A stretch of DNA of 9,899 bases from CAYSYY01 sp964576115 [NCBI: uncultured Gemmatimonadota bacterium] (GCA_964576115.1 CAZNUA010000038.1:22574-32472); one strand, 5' to 3'. Counted from the first letter of the stretch, positions 1-7,913 are shown. Notes: generated from the letters alone by a model not told the origin. Program-made: numbers and translations.

Positions 1-2
1 CG

Positions 3-1001
3 CGCTTCGCCATGACGACCCAGGGAGCGGGAGCGACCGGTGGGGGGGCCGCCGGGGGTCTGGGGGGTGCAGCAGGGGCGGCCGGGGGCGCTGCCGGGGG
101 TGCCGGTATGGGGGTCAACGCCGGGGCCCAGCAATTCGAGACCGAACTCAAGGAGCTGCTGAGCGACGAAGCCATTCTGCGGATCGACGTGCAGAGCCAT
201 ACAATTTACGTGGTGGACTACGTTGCCAATGTCGAGGCTCTGGTCCGCTACATCGAATTGATCGATATCCCCCCGCGGCAGATCGAGATCGAAGTGGCCC
301 TGGTCGAGGTCATTCACTCCGACGATGCCAGCGCCGGGCTGGACTATCAGTTCAACATCACCGGCAGTGACATGGTCGAGAGTGCGGTTCTGGAACTGCC
401 GGGGTTGAGCCAGTCGGGCTTTCTGACCGACCTGACCGGCATGTCTCTGGGCCCCGTGTATGGTGGAGATCTGTCGCTCGATGTGGCACTGCGGGCGCTG
501 ACCACCCTCGTCAACGCCGAGGTGGAGAGCAGGCCCTATCAGGTGGTCCTGGACGGCCGCCCCGCCAACGCCAACCTGACCGACCAGATCCCCTACACCG
601 AGGCTGTTCTGGGACAGGGGACGACGCTGGTTACGACTCAGTTCAGGGACGTCGGGATCATCCTGAACGTGACACCCACCATTCTCGATTCGACCCACAT
701 CCAGATCCAGCTCATGGCCGAATTCTCTTCTGCCCCGGCTCTGACAGCCGAGGGCGTGCCGATCGTTTCCTCGCGCCGGACGACCTCATCGGTCGTCGTG
801 GGGGATGGAGAGATCCTCGTCGTGGGGGGACTGTTCAGGGAAGAGGAGTCAGTCACCATACGGGGCATTCCGATTCTGAGCAAGATTCCGATCCTCAAGT
901 ACCTCTTCTCCAACCGGATCAGCCGGATGGAGAAGCGGGAACTGATCATTCTCGTCTCGCCCCGCATTCTCCCGACTCTGGGGACGGAGATCGTACCATG
1001 A
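3..1001 (+). CDS. Secretin, GspD/PilQ family, C-terminal part (5' end outside window)
   Basis: Outer-membrane secretin, the multimeric gate through which a T4P filament or T2SS substrate crosses the outer membrane. The frame is open to the window edge, so the ATG at 12 is probably internal and the gene is cut at its 5' end. Numbering from that ATG: residues 4-40 are a Gly/Ala-rich low-complexity stretch. Residues about 52-86 look like the end of a periplasmic N-domain (ILRIDVQSHTIYVVDYVANV, then a helix). The secretin barrel runs from about 150 to 320. The diagnostic signature is at about 264-299: GDGEILVVGGL, then GIPILSKIPILKYLF. The protein ends soon after SPRIL (residues 316-320), with no visible pilotin-binding tail. 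The stop overlaps the next start as ATGA. Secretin identity is secure; whether it serves a pilus or a secretion system cannot be decided from this part. Confidence 0.95.
   Translation, partial: RFAMTTQGAGATGGGAAGGLGGAAGAAGGAAGGAGMGVNAGAQQFETELKELLSDEAILRIDVQSHTIYVVDYVANVEALVRYIELIDIPPRQIEIEVALVEVIHSDDASAGLDYQFNITGSDMVESAVLELPGLSQSGFLTDLTGMSLGPVYGGDLSLDVALRALTTLVNAEVESRPYQVVLDGRPANANLTDQIPYTEAVLGQGTTLVTTQFRDVGIILNVTPTILDSTHIQIQLMAEFSSAPALTAEGVPIVSSRRTTSSVVVGDGEILVVGGLFREEESVTIRGIPILSKIPILKYLFSNRISRMEKRELIILVSPRILPTLGTEIVP
27..130 (+). repeat. G-rich low-complexity tract encoding a Gly/Ala linker
   Basis: The coding strand is dominated by runs of 4-7 G and repeats of GCCGGGGG-like units (for example around 50, 80 and 92). 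They encode about 33 residues that are nearly all Gly and Ala within the secretin N-domain region. Secretins often carry Gly-rich loops in their N-domains, so this is probably a disordered loop rather than a sequencing artefact. The G-runs could be prone to slippage. Confidence 0.7.
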
Positions 1002-2650
1002 ACCTGCCCGGAACGGAACGGATAGAGTCCCCCCCCGGCGACGACCCGGGTCTGGACTCGGGCCTGATGGCTCTCTCCGGAGCCGAGCGGCGCCTGAACG
1101 ACAAGGGCGGGGAACCGCAGGATAAACCGCGGAAGAAGAACCGCGTGCTGCGCGCCGGGCTTCAGGGACGCTTCACCTTTGTGGTCATGGGTGTGGTCAT
1201 GCTGGTCATGGTCGGGGTGGCCTATTTCGAACTGCACAGCGGGATCCAGAGCGTCCACTTCCCCGACAAGGTGATTTATCTGACCGATCTGGAGTCAGTG
1301 CAGGAAAAGATCAACGGTCTGCTCTTCATGCTCCGCAGTCCGATCATCGCCCTGGTTGCGGCCGGTTTCGTGATGCTGTTTTACAGCTCCCGTTACGTTG
1401 TCATGCCCCTCAAGAACGCCGGGGCGGTGGCCGATGCCATCGCCAGCGGCGATCTGACCCGCCGCATCGTCTACGAAGCCGATGACGAGATCGGCGACCT
1501 GGTCACCTCCTTCAACACCATGACCCGCTCGCTGGTGCGCAAGGTGGATCAGCTCGCCAGTCTGAACCAGGCCGGTCACGCCTTCTCGAGCCATCTCTCG
1601 CTCGAAAAACTGTCCGAGACGATCGCCGAGAATGTGCGCGAACATGTTTTCCCCGCCACGGTCGGTCTCTACACGGTCGATCCCGAAGAGATCGAGGAAG
1701 GCGCCGACCTCGAGACTGCCATGAAACGGGCCGACACCGGTGAAGACGAACCGGCCCCGGCCCTGATCGACAAACAGAACGAGCTGGCCCTGCGTACCAT
1801 CGAGAGCGAGAGTCTCACCGTCATCTACCGCAACGATACCCGCATCCATTGCACCAGCGTCTGGATCGGCGACCGGCCGGTCGAGAGTGTGGGTTTCCCC
1901 CTCTTCAGCGCCAGTTCGGCCTTCGGAGCCCTGGCTCTGACCTCCGGCTCGATCGAATCATCTTTCAGCACCGATGAAGTCGAGTTCCTGAAAACCCTGG
2001 CCAGTCACGTTGCCGTGGCGGCCCGCAACGCCCAGCTCTACCGCAGCCTGGAGATCTCGTATCTCGATACCGTGGCTGCCCTGGCGGCCGCGGTCGACGC
2101 CAAAGACGCCTATACCCGCGGTCACTCCGAACGGGTGATGCGCAACGCCGTGCACCTTGCCCGCGAGGTCGGACTCGATCGCCGCGAGGTGGAGATGGTG
2201 CGCTACTCCGCCCTGCTGCACGACGTCGGCAAGATCGGTCTGCCGACCCACATCCTCAGCACCAAGGAGAAGCTGACCGAGGAAGAGTTCAACCTCGTCA
2301 AGCAGCATCCGACCATCGGGTACGAAATCGTCAAACCGATCAGTTTCCTGCGTCCCGCCCTCGACGGCATCCGTTACCACCACGAGCGGTGGGACGGCCG
2401 GGGATATCCCGACGGGCTGGCCGAGGAAAAAATTCCTTTCATGGCCCGTCTTCTGACCCTGGCCGATACCTGGGACGCCATGGCTCATGACCGTTTCTAC
2501 CGCCGGGCCCGCTCAACAGAAGAGATCGTGCGGGAGTTCCAGGAATGCTCCGGCACTCAGTTCGATCCCAGCCTGGTGCCGGTTGCGATCGAAGTCCTGC
2601 CGCAGGTGACCGAATCCGATTCCCCTGATCAACCACCGAAGGGGGCGTGA
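998..2650 (+). CDS. Membrane HD-GYP protein (HAMP-GAF-HD-GYP), predicted c-di-GMP phosphodiesterase
   Basis: A 550-aa inner-membrane protein predicted to hydrolyse c-di-GMP. Residues 1-50 are charged, Pro-rich and probably disordered. Transmembrane helices lie at about 59-78 and 114-136, with only about 35 residues between them, too few for a sizeable periplasmic sensor. A HAMP domain follows (about 134-186, with GDLTRRI and DEIGDL), then a GAF-like domain (about 195-345) with an acidic insert near 230-255. HD-GYP occupies about 355-535. Candidate metal ligands are H376, H408-D409, H437, H461-H462 and D490. HHE (461-463) followed by DGRGYP (466-471) gives the full HHExxDGxGYP signature, so catalysis is expected. 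The start overlaps the secretin stop (ATGA), with GGAG about 8 nt upstream, suggesting translational coupling. The next gene, the assembly ATPase, starts 3 nt downstream. Domain call is very secure; substrate is inferred from the family. Confidence 0.95.
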   Translation: MNLPGTERIESPPGDDPGLDSGLMALSGAERRLNDKGGEPQDKPRKKNRVLRAGLQGRFTFVVMGVVMLVMVGVAYFELHSGIQSVHFPDKVIYLTDLESVQEKINGLLFMLRSPIIALVAAGFVMLFYSSRYVVMPLKNAGAVADAIASGDLTRRIVYEADDEIGDLVTSFNTMTRSLVRKVDQLASLNQAGHAFSSHLSLEKLSETIAENVREHVFPATVGLYTVDPEEIEEGADLETAMKRADTGEDEPAPALIDKQNELALRTIESESLTVIYRNDTRIHCTSVWIGDRPVESVGFPLFSASSAFGALALTSGSIESSFSTDEVEFLKTLASHVAVAARNAQLYRSLEISYLDTVAALAAAVDAKDAYTRGHSERVMRNAVHLAREVGLDRREVEMVRYSALLHDVGKIGLPTHILSTKEKLTEEEFNLVKQHPTIGYEIVKPISFLRPALDGIRYHHERWDGRGYPDGLAEEKIPFMARLLTLADTWDAMAHDRFYRRARSTEEIVREFQECSGTQFDPSLVPVAIEVLPQVTESDSPDQPPKGA

Positions 2651-2653
2651 ATC

Positions 2654-4483
2654 ATGACACCGCTCAAAATCGGCAAGGAAGATCCGCTCAGGGATCAGCC
2701 GATGCAGGAACGCCGCCGCAAGTTGGGTGACATCCTGCTCGAACGGGGTCTGATCTCGGATGAGCAGATCCAGCGGGTACTGGCTCAGCAGAAACGCGAG
2801 TACAAACGTTTCGGGGAGATCCTGCGCGACATGCGCCTGGTGCCTGAATCGGATCTGATCAAGGCGCTGGCCGAACAGCTCCAGGTCGACATCTTCGATC
2901 TGACGGGATACGAGCCCGACGAGGCAGTCGCCAAAATGATCCCTGAAGATGTCGCCCGCCGCACCCGCAGCGTGCCGATCGAGACCATCGAGAACGGCGA
3001 AGTGCTCAAGGTGGTGGTACTCGACCCGCTCGACATCGCCAAGCTCGACGACCTCAAAAGGCTGGCCGGGGTCGAGATCGAACCGATCATCGGTACCCGG
3101 AACGACATCGACCGGGCAATCGAGCGGCTGTACGGACTGAGCGCCTTTTTCAAGGAATTCGGCGAGCTGAGCGACGAAGAGGCGATCGAGTTCATCCAGC
3201 TCGATGCCCAGGATACGGAGGATGATGACTACAACCTGCAGGAGATGACCGAGATCGCCGAGGAAGCGCCGGTCGTCAAGCTGGTGAACCTCATCATCGG
3301 CAAGGCCCTGCGCGACAGCGCCTCCGATGTACACATCGAACCCTCGGCCCAGTTCCTGCGCATCCGCTACCGCATTCACGGGGTTCTGATCGAAGAAGAG
3401 ATGACGCCGCCCAAGCGGCTGCAGTCGGCGGTGATCACGCGGATCAAGATCCTTTCGGACATGGACATCGCTGAAAAGCGTGTCCCGCAGGACGGGCGTT
3501 TCCACGTCCGCCTGCACGGTATGGAGGTGGATATCCGGGTCAGTTCGCTGCCGACCTACCACGGCGAAAAAATCGTCATGCGGCTGCTCGAGACCAATCG
3601 CGATCAACTCCGCCTGGACAAGATCGGCTTCCCCCCCCAACCGCTGGAGAATTTCCGGCAACTCATCAAGCGTCCCAACGGGATCGTCCTGGTGACCGGG
3701 CCGACCGGTTCGGGAAAGACCACCACGCTCTACTCGGCCCTGTCGGAGATCAACAGCCCCGAGTTGAACATCGTCACGGTCGAGGATCCGATCGAGTACC
3801 AGCTCGAGATGATCAACCAGGTGCAGACCAATCCGAAAGCGGGTCTGACCTTCGCGGCCAGCCTGCGCTCGATCCTGCGCCAGGATCCCGACATCATCAT
3901 GGTCGGTGAGATCCGGGATATCGAGACGGCCCAGATTGCGGTCCAGGCCGCTCTGACCGGTCACCTGGTTTTCTCGACCCTGCACACCAACGACGCCGTC
4001 GGTGCCGTCGTCCGCCTGATCGATATGGGAGTGCCGCCCTACCTGATCGCCAATACCGTCGTCGGAGTGCTGGCGCAGCGGCTGGTGAGGACGATCTGCC
4101 CCAGCTGCCGCAAGCCGTACGAGCCCGATCCGGAAATTCTCAAACAGTTCGCCGCGGTGGAGGCCCTGCAGGGCTTCACATTCCATCACGGCACCGGTTG
4201 TGCGGAGTGCATGTCCACCGGATACGCCGGCCGGACGGGTATCTATGAACTGCTGGTCGTCTCCCGCCGGATACGCGATCTCATCAACGAGGGCGCCGAC
4301 TCCAACCTGCTGACCGATGCCGGCCGGACAGAGGGCCTGCGCCTGCTTCGCGAGGACGGTCTCGACAAAGTCCAGCGCGGCATCACCACCCTCGAAGAGG
4401 TCCTCCGGGTGACCCAGGATACCGAAGAAGTCGGAGCGGGCGAGCCGGATGCCGTCCGGGCAGAAAGCCTGCAGGAGGCCTGA
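2654..4483 (+). CDS. GspE/PilB-family assembly ATPase with N-terminal MshEN-type domain
   Basis: A 609-aa cytoplasmic hexameric ATPase that powers pilin or pseudopilin assembly. The N-terminus has two 24-residue repeats of the MshEN type: 23-46 (KLGDILLERGLIS..., ending Q46) and 52-75 (RFGEILRDMRLVP..., ending Q75), separated by 5 residues. This is the layout of c-di-GMP-binding MshE-type domains. The first repeat matches well; the second has F53, R58 and R61 at normally L/hydrophobic/G positions. The ATPase core has Walker A GPTGSGKTT (349-357), an Asp box starting EDPIEYQ (377-383), Walker B DIIMVGEIRD (413-422) and a His box HLVFSTLHTND (437-447). The zinc tetracysteine is C482-C485 and C516-C519. 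A charged tail of about 30 residues follows the core. The chosen start has GAAGGGGG 8 nt upstream and follows the HD-GYP stop by 3 nt; Met17 is an alternative. GspE and PilB cannot be separated confidently here, and no PilT retraction ATPase is in the window. Confidence 0.96.
   Translation: MTPLKIGKEDPLRDQPMQERRRKLGDILLERGLISDEQIQRVLAQQKREYKRFGEILRDMRLVPESDLIKALAEQLQVDIFDLTGYEPDEAVAKMIPEDVARRTRSVPIETIENGEVLKVVVLDPLDIAKLDDLKRLAGVEIEPIIGTRNDIDRAIERLYGLSAFFKEFGELSDEEAIEFIQLDAQDTEDDDYNLQEMTEIAEEAPVVKLVNLIIGKALRDSASDVHIEPSAQFLRIRYRIHGVLIEEEMTPPKRLQSAVITRIKILSDMDIAEKRVPQDGRFHVRLHGMEVDIRVSSLPTYHGEKIVMRLLETNRDQLRLDKIGFPPQPLENFRQLIKRPNGIVLVTGPTGSGKTTTLYSALSEINSPELNIVTVEDPIEYQLEMINQVQTNPKAGLTFAASLRSILRQDPDIIMVGEIRDIETAQIAVQAALTGHLVFSTLHTNDAVGAVVRLIDMGVPPYLIANTVVGVLAQRLVRTICPSCRKPYEPDPEILKQFAAVEALQGFTFHHGTGCAECMSTGYAGRTGIYELLVVSRRIRDLINEGADSNLLTDAGRTEGLRLLREDGLDKVQRGITTLEEVLRVTQDTEEVGAGEPDAVRAESLQEA
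4473..4478 (+). promoter_or_regulatory. Shine-Dalgarno that fixes the histidine kinase start
   Basis: A perfect AGGAGG lies 6 nt before the ATG at 4485, at the end of the ATPase gene. It favours 4485 over an in-frame ATG at 4449, which would overlap the ATPase by 35 nt and add 12 residues not needed by any domain. Confidence 0.8.
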
Positions 4484-4484
4484 G

Positions 4485-6320
4485 ATGACCCGGTTCAAAC
4501 GACAGATCCGCCGCTCCGGGATTCGCCTGCGACTGGTGGTTTCCCTGCCCCTGCTGATCGTCCTGGTCGGGCTCGCGCTCGCCATCATCGCCTACAAGAA
4601 ATCCACGGTGGTGCTGCAGGAACGGGCCTGGAACTACCATGTGGCCCTGGCTCAAGATCTGGCCACCAGTGCCGAACGCGAAGCCGCCCGGACCGATGAA
4701 GAGCTTTTCGGCGCTCTCGGCACCCAGATCGGCTATCACGAACGCAGCCGTCCCGAGGGAACGGTCCGGTTCATTCTCTTCCGCGCTCCCCCCGCCGGGG
4801 AGCTGCTTACCTTCGATCCGATGGGGCAGGTGACCCTGTACGATCAGACCGACCTGCTGGCGCTGACCAACGAACTGGGTACCCCGCGGGTGATGCGGAT
4901 CGGTCTGGAGAACGAACTGCACCTCGTCTCCGCACACCGGGCGGTGGAGAACGGGTACTACCTCATCGCCCTCGAACCCTTTCGCAACATCCGGGAACTC
5001 GGTCGCTGGATCATCTGGATGGCGATTCTCGCAACCGGCTTCACGGTCATCGGTCTGGCGGCGGTGGCGTGGTTCACCACCGCCCCCCTGCACCGCATCG
5101 CCGAGAAGATCCGCGAGCTGGCCCGGAACGAGATCCTCGACCCCCGTGAGGTCGAGGCGATCATCGAGAAAGCCCAGGAACCCGAGGAGGTGGCCACCCT
5201 CGTTCTGGCGCTCGAACAGGCTTTGAACTCGCTGGTCAACCTGAAACGTTCGGTGCACGGGATCATCGAGTCGATGGAAGGGGGCATCCTTGCCACCGAC
5301 GGATCGGGACGGCTCGAGCACATCAATACCGCCGCCCGGGATATGCTGGGCCTGGAGGGTTCCCTGATCGGTCGCGACCTGCGCTCGATCATCCCCTCAC
5401 CCGAGGAGAACACCGCTTTCGGCAACATCGTCAACGATCTGTTCGAGCGGCGGGTCACCTACGGCCGGCCCCGCGAACTGCAGGTTCGCAACGGCCGGGG
5501 CGAGACGGTCGATCTCGGGGTGGCAACCAGTCTGGTTCCCGACCCCCAGGGCGAAGTCCTGAGCGGGATCGTGGTCATGATCGATGTGGGGGAGATCATC
5601 GAACTCAGAGAACGGGTGCGCAAGGCCGACCGGATGAGTTCGCTGGGGAGCATGGCCACCAAGGTGGCCCACGAAATCCGTAACCCCCTCGGGTCGGTCA
5701 AGGGTCTGGCTCAGCTGGTGCTCGAATCGGCCGGTTCGGCCGAAGACGTGCACGACTATGCCGAGCGCATCGTGCGCGAGGTCGATCGACTCAGCAACAT
5801 CGTTGCCGAACTCCTCGACTACTCGCAGCGCAAACCCCTGACCCTTGAAGCGGTCGATCTGAACGAACTGGTTCACGAAACCCTCGAAGTCGCCCGCTTC
5901 CGCGAGGGGGCCCGAAACCCCACCCTGCTGCAGGAACTCGATCTGGAACTGCCCCGGGTGCGTATGGATCGGAACCGGTTCATGCAGGCTCTGCTGAACA
6001 TCATCCTCAACGCCCTGCAGGCGGTCGGTCCCGATGGAGCCGTTACCCTGTCGACCTATACCGAGGAAACGGTACGCGGCGAGAACATCGTCCTCGAGGT
6101 CTCCGACAACGGACCGGGCATTCCCCCCGATGTTCTCGAGCACGTCTTCGATCCTTTCTATACCACCAAGGATCAGGGTTCGGGGCTCGGGCTGGCGATC
6201 GCCTTTACCATCGTGCGTGAGCATCACGGCATCCTCGAGGTCTCCAGCAAGGTGGGCCAGGGCGCCACTTTCCGGATCGTGCTGCCCCGCAACCGGCATG
6301 CGAATGGTGAGGGATCATGA
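4485..6320 (+). CDS. Membrane PAS histidine kinase, NtrB/PilS-like
   Basis: A 611-aa two-component sensor kinase, probable partner of the next gene. Numbering from the ATG at 4485: Arg-rich N-terminus, helix at about 16-37, periplasmic region of about 137 residues (38-174), second helix at about 175-197, and a HAMP-like linker (about 198-250). A PAS domain follows (about 254-370; GGILATDGSGRLEHIN...). HisKA contains the phospho-acceptor H396 in VAHEIRNPLGS. The ATPase domain has the N box NIILNALQAV (505-514), G1 DNGPGIP (541-547), F box VFDPFYTTK (554-562) and G2 GSGLGLAI (565-572), so it looks fully active. Two transmembrane helices around a large periplasmic domain differ from classical PilS, which has about six helices and senses pilin in the membrane, so this kinase may read a periplasmic signal. 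One nt separates it from the ATPase, and its stop overlaps the regulator start (ATGA). Confidence 0.95.
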   Translation: MTRFKRQIRRSGIRLRLVVSLPLLIVLVGLALAIIAYKKSTVVLQERAWNYHVALAQDLATSAEREAARTDEELFGALGTQIGYHERSRPEGTVRFILFRAPPAGELLTFDPMGQVTLYDQTDLLALTNELGTPRVMRIGLENELHLVSAHRAVENGYYLIALEPFRNIRELGRWIIWMAILATGFTVIGLAAVAWFTTAPLHRIAEKIRELARNEILDPREVEAIIEKAQEPEEVATLVLALEQALNSLVNLKRSVHGIIESMEGGILATDGSGRLEHINTAARDMLGLEGSLIGRDLRSIIPSPEENTAFGNIVNDLFERRVTYGRPRELQVRNGRGETVDLGVATSLVPDPQGEVLSGIVVMIDVGEIIELRERVRKADRMSSLGSMATKVAHEIRNPLGSVKGLAQLVLESAGSAEDVHDYAERIVREVDRLSNIVAELLDYSQRKPLTLEAVDLNELVHETLEVARFREGARNPTLLQELDLELPRVRMDRNRFMQALLNIILNALQAVGPDGAVTLSTYTEETVRGENIVLEVSDNGPGIPPDVLEHVFDPFYTTKDQGSGLGLAIAFTIVREHHGILEVSSKVGQGATFRIVLPRNRHANGEGS

Positions 6321-7741
6321 GCCGGATTCTGGTACTCGACGACGAGGAGAACATCCGGTTCTTCTTCACCGAAGCGCTGAAGAAGGAGGGCCACGACGTG
6401 CGGACCGTGGCCCGGGGAGACCGGGCCCTGGAGCTCTTTGCCGAAGAAGATTTCGATGTGGCGGTGGTGGATCTGAAGCTCCCCGACGCCGACGGCATGG
6501 AGATCATGCATGCCTTCCGCCAACAGCGCCCCGACACTCCGGTCATCATGATCACCGCCCACGGCAACCGCGAGGTTGCCCATCAGGCTTTGAGCGAAGG
6601 CGCCTACGACTATTTCTCCAAACCGTTCGAGCTCGAGGAAATGCGGGTTGTCATCAGACGGGCGGCCGAAAATGCCAGGCTCCTGCGCGAGGTCGAACGC
6701 CTGCGCCGCCAGATGCAGGAAGAGGAGGTGCAAGGCCCGCGCCTGCTCGGCGAGAGCCGGGCCATGGAGCGGATCAGAGAAACGATCGCGACCGTGGCCG
6801 AGAGCGATGTGACCTGCCTGATTCTGGGCGAGTCCGGCACCGGCAAGGAACTGGCGGCAGAATCGATTCACCGCAGCAGCAGCCGGACCGGGGGGCCGTT
6901 TGTGAAGCTCAATTGCGCCGCCATCCCCGACACCCTGATCGAAACCGAGATGTTCGGGTACGAAAAAGGCGCTTTTACCGGCGCCGCCCAACGCACCACG
7001 GGCAAGTTCGAACAGGCCGACGGCGGCACCCTCTTCCTCGACGAGATCGGCGACATGACACCCCTGGTACAGACCAAGCTGCTGCGGGTGATCGAAACCG
7101 GCGAGTTCCACCGGGTCGGGGGGGCCACCAGCGTGAGGGTGAATGTGCGCCTGCTGGCGGCGACGAACCAGGATCTGAGCGCGGCGATCGAGGCCGGCAC
7201 CTTTCGCGAGGACCTGTACTACCGCATCAACGTGGTCAACCTGCCCCTGCCGCCCCTGCGCGAGCACCCCGAGGATATTCCCGTTCTCTGCCGGGCCTTC
7301 CTGAAATCGTTCGCCGAGAAATACAACAAGCCGGTCCGGGGTGTGAGCGAACCGGTCATGGCCGCTTTTCTGACCTACGACTGGCCCGGCAATGTGCGTG
7401 AGCTGCAGAACGTCCTGCAGCGGGCGACAGTACTCGAGCGGGGGGATGAAATCACCCGGGTCTCTATCCCCGAGGAGATCGTCGGGTCCTACGGTACGAC
7501 CCGTATCCACCTGAACGAGCTGCAGGGAGAGTCCCTGCCCGACGCCCTGCGCCGGGTACGGGCCAGTTTCGAGCAGACCCTGATCCGCGAGGCCCTCGAG
7601 CAGGCCGGCGGCAACAAGACCAAGGCCGCGCGTCTGCTGGGTATCAGCCGGGTGAACCTGCATTCGAAAATCAACGAATACGAGATCGAAAACGGAGCTC
7701 AGGGGCAGAAAACGGAATCCGGGCGGGAGGAAGAAGAGTGA
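6317..7741 (+). CDS. NtrC-family sigma-54-dependent response regulator (PilR/AtoC-like)
   Basis: A 474-aa bacterial enhancer-binding protein. The receiver domain (3-118) has acidic residues D8-D9-E10, phospho-acceptor D52, T80 and K102. A charged helical, coiled-coil-like linker (about 106-138) leads to the AAA+ domain (about 142-370): Walker A GESGTGKE (171-178), sigma-54-contacting loop GAFTGA (218-223), Walker B TLFLDEIGD (238-246), and the WPGNVREL motif (356-363). A Fis-type helix-turn-helix follows at about 423-458 (GGNKTKAARLLGISRVNLHS), then an acidic tail ending EEEE. All elements for phosphorylation-controlled sigma-54 activation are intact. The start overlaps the kinase stop as ATGA, with GGTGA 6 nt upstream. 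A -24/-12 promoter lies about 160 bp past its stop, the most obvious candidate target. Family call is very secure; target and partner are inferred from position. Confidence 0.96.
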   Translation: MSRILVLDDEENIRFFFTEALKKEGHDVRTVARGDRALELFAEEDFDVAVVDLKLPDADGMEIMHAFRQQRPDTPVIMITAHGNREVAHQALSEGAYDYFSKPFELEEMRVVIRRAAENARLLREVERLRRQMQEEEVQGPRLLGESRAMERIRETIATVAESDVTCLILGESGTGKELAAESIHRSSSRTGGPFVKLNCAAIPDTLIETEMFGYEKGAFTGAAQRTTGKFEQADGGTLFLDEIGDMTPLVQTKLLRVIETGEFHRVGGATSVRVNVRLLAATNQDLSAAIEAGTFREDLYYRINVVNLPLPPLREHPEDIPVLCRAFLKSFAEKYNKPVRGVSEPVMAAFLTYDWPGNVRELQNVLQRATVLERGDEITRVSIPEEIVGSYGTTRIHLNELQGESLPDALRRVRASFEQTLIREALEQAGGNKTKAARLLGISRVNLHSKINEYEIENGAQGQKTESGREEEE

Positions 7742-7768
7742 TAAGGCCTGCTTACACGGAAGGGCCAA

Positions 7769-7788
7769 GTGTTAAGAAGTCTGAACAC
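7769..7788. promoter_or_regulatory. Inverted repeat GTGTT-N10-AACAC, candidate activator site
   Basis: Perfect 5-bp arms (7769-7773 and 7784-7788) are spaced 10 nt, so their centres lie about 1.5 helical turns apart. The centre is about 146 bp upstream of the predicted sigma-54 start site, a normal distance for an NtrC-type enhancer site. Further GTGT/ACAC half-sites lie nearby (TTACAC at 7752, GGTGTC at 7804, TTACAC at 7866). Assignment to the adjacent regulator is inference. Confidence 0.4.
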
Positions 7789-7806
7789 GTTTTCTCTTTC
7801 CACGGT

Positions 7807-7819
7807 GTCTCCCGGAGAC
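7807..7819. promoter_or_regulatory. Near-perfect palindrome GTCTCC-C-GGAGAC, candidate operator
   Basis: Six-bp arms flank a single central C. The one-nt centre makes it a poor RNA hairpin but a good protein-binding dyad. The centre lies about 112 bp upstream of the predicted start site. No long T tract follows, so a terminator for the upstream operon is unlikely. Confidence 0.4.
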
Positions 7820-7837
7820 GAATCAGGCGCGGCAATG

Positions 7838-7880
7838 GTACTGTAAGGTATTGCAAGAAAGCGTTTTACACTGACAGTAC
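7838..7880. promoter_or_regulatory. Spaced inverted repeat GTACTGT ... ACAGTAC
   Basis: Exact 7-bp arms at 7838-7844 and 7874-7880 are separated by 29 nt. The right arm is embedded in an 8-bp palindrome, CAGTACTG (7875-7882). It lies about 45-87 bp upstream of the predicted start site, between the other dyads and the promoter. It could be a second activator or a bending-protein site; function is unknown. Confidence 0.35.
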
Positions 7881-7897
7881 TGCGTTCGCGGCAAAAG

Positions 7898-7913
7898 TTG
7901 GCATGGATGTTGC
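7898..7913 (+). promoter_or_regulatory. Sigma-54 (-24/-12) promoter
   Basis: TTGGCATGGATGTTGC fits the sigma-54 consensus TGGCACG-N4-TTGC with one change (C to T at the sixth base of TGGCAC). The invariant GG (7900-7901) and GC (7912-7913) are separated by exactly 10 nt, as required. Transcription is predicted to start near 7925, only about 11 nt before the GspF/PilC ATG. A complete NtrC-family activator encoded immediately upstream strengthens the call. Confidence 0.8.

Noticed and set aside
4449-4484. Upstream ATG at 4449 as the kinase start
   Set aside because: It overlaps the ATPase gene by 35 nt, whereas ATG 4485 has a perfect AGGAGG at 6-nt spacing.
2513-4588. 691-codon open frame on the minus strand over the ATPase gene
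   Set aside because: It is antisense to a gene with intact Walker, Asp, His and zinc motifs. Long antisense frames are expected in GC-rich coding DNA, and its translation shows no recognisable domain.
6034-7401. 455-codon + strand frame overlapping the kinase and regulator genes
   Set aside because: It is Arg/Pro-rich out-of-frame translation across two genes with clear conserved domains; no motif of its own.
6224-7768. 514-codon minus-strand frame over the response regulator
   Set aside because: Antisense shadow of a well-supported NtrC-family gene; no domain seen.
7807-7819. GTCTCC-C-GGAGAC as a terminator of the first operon
   Set aside because: Its one-nt loop cannot form without opening stem pairs, and no T tract follows; an operator-like dyad is more likely.
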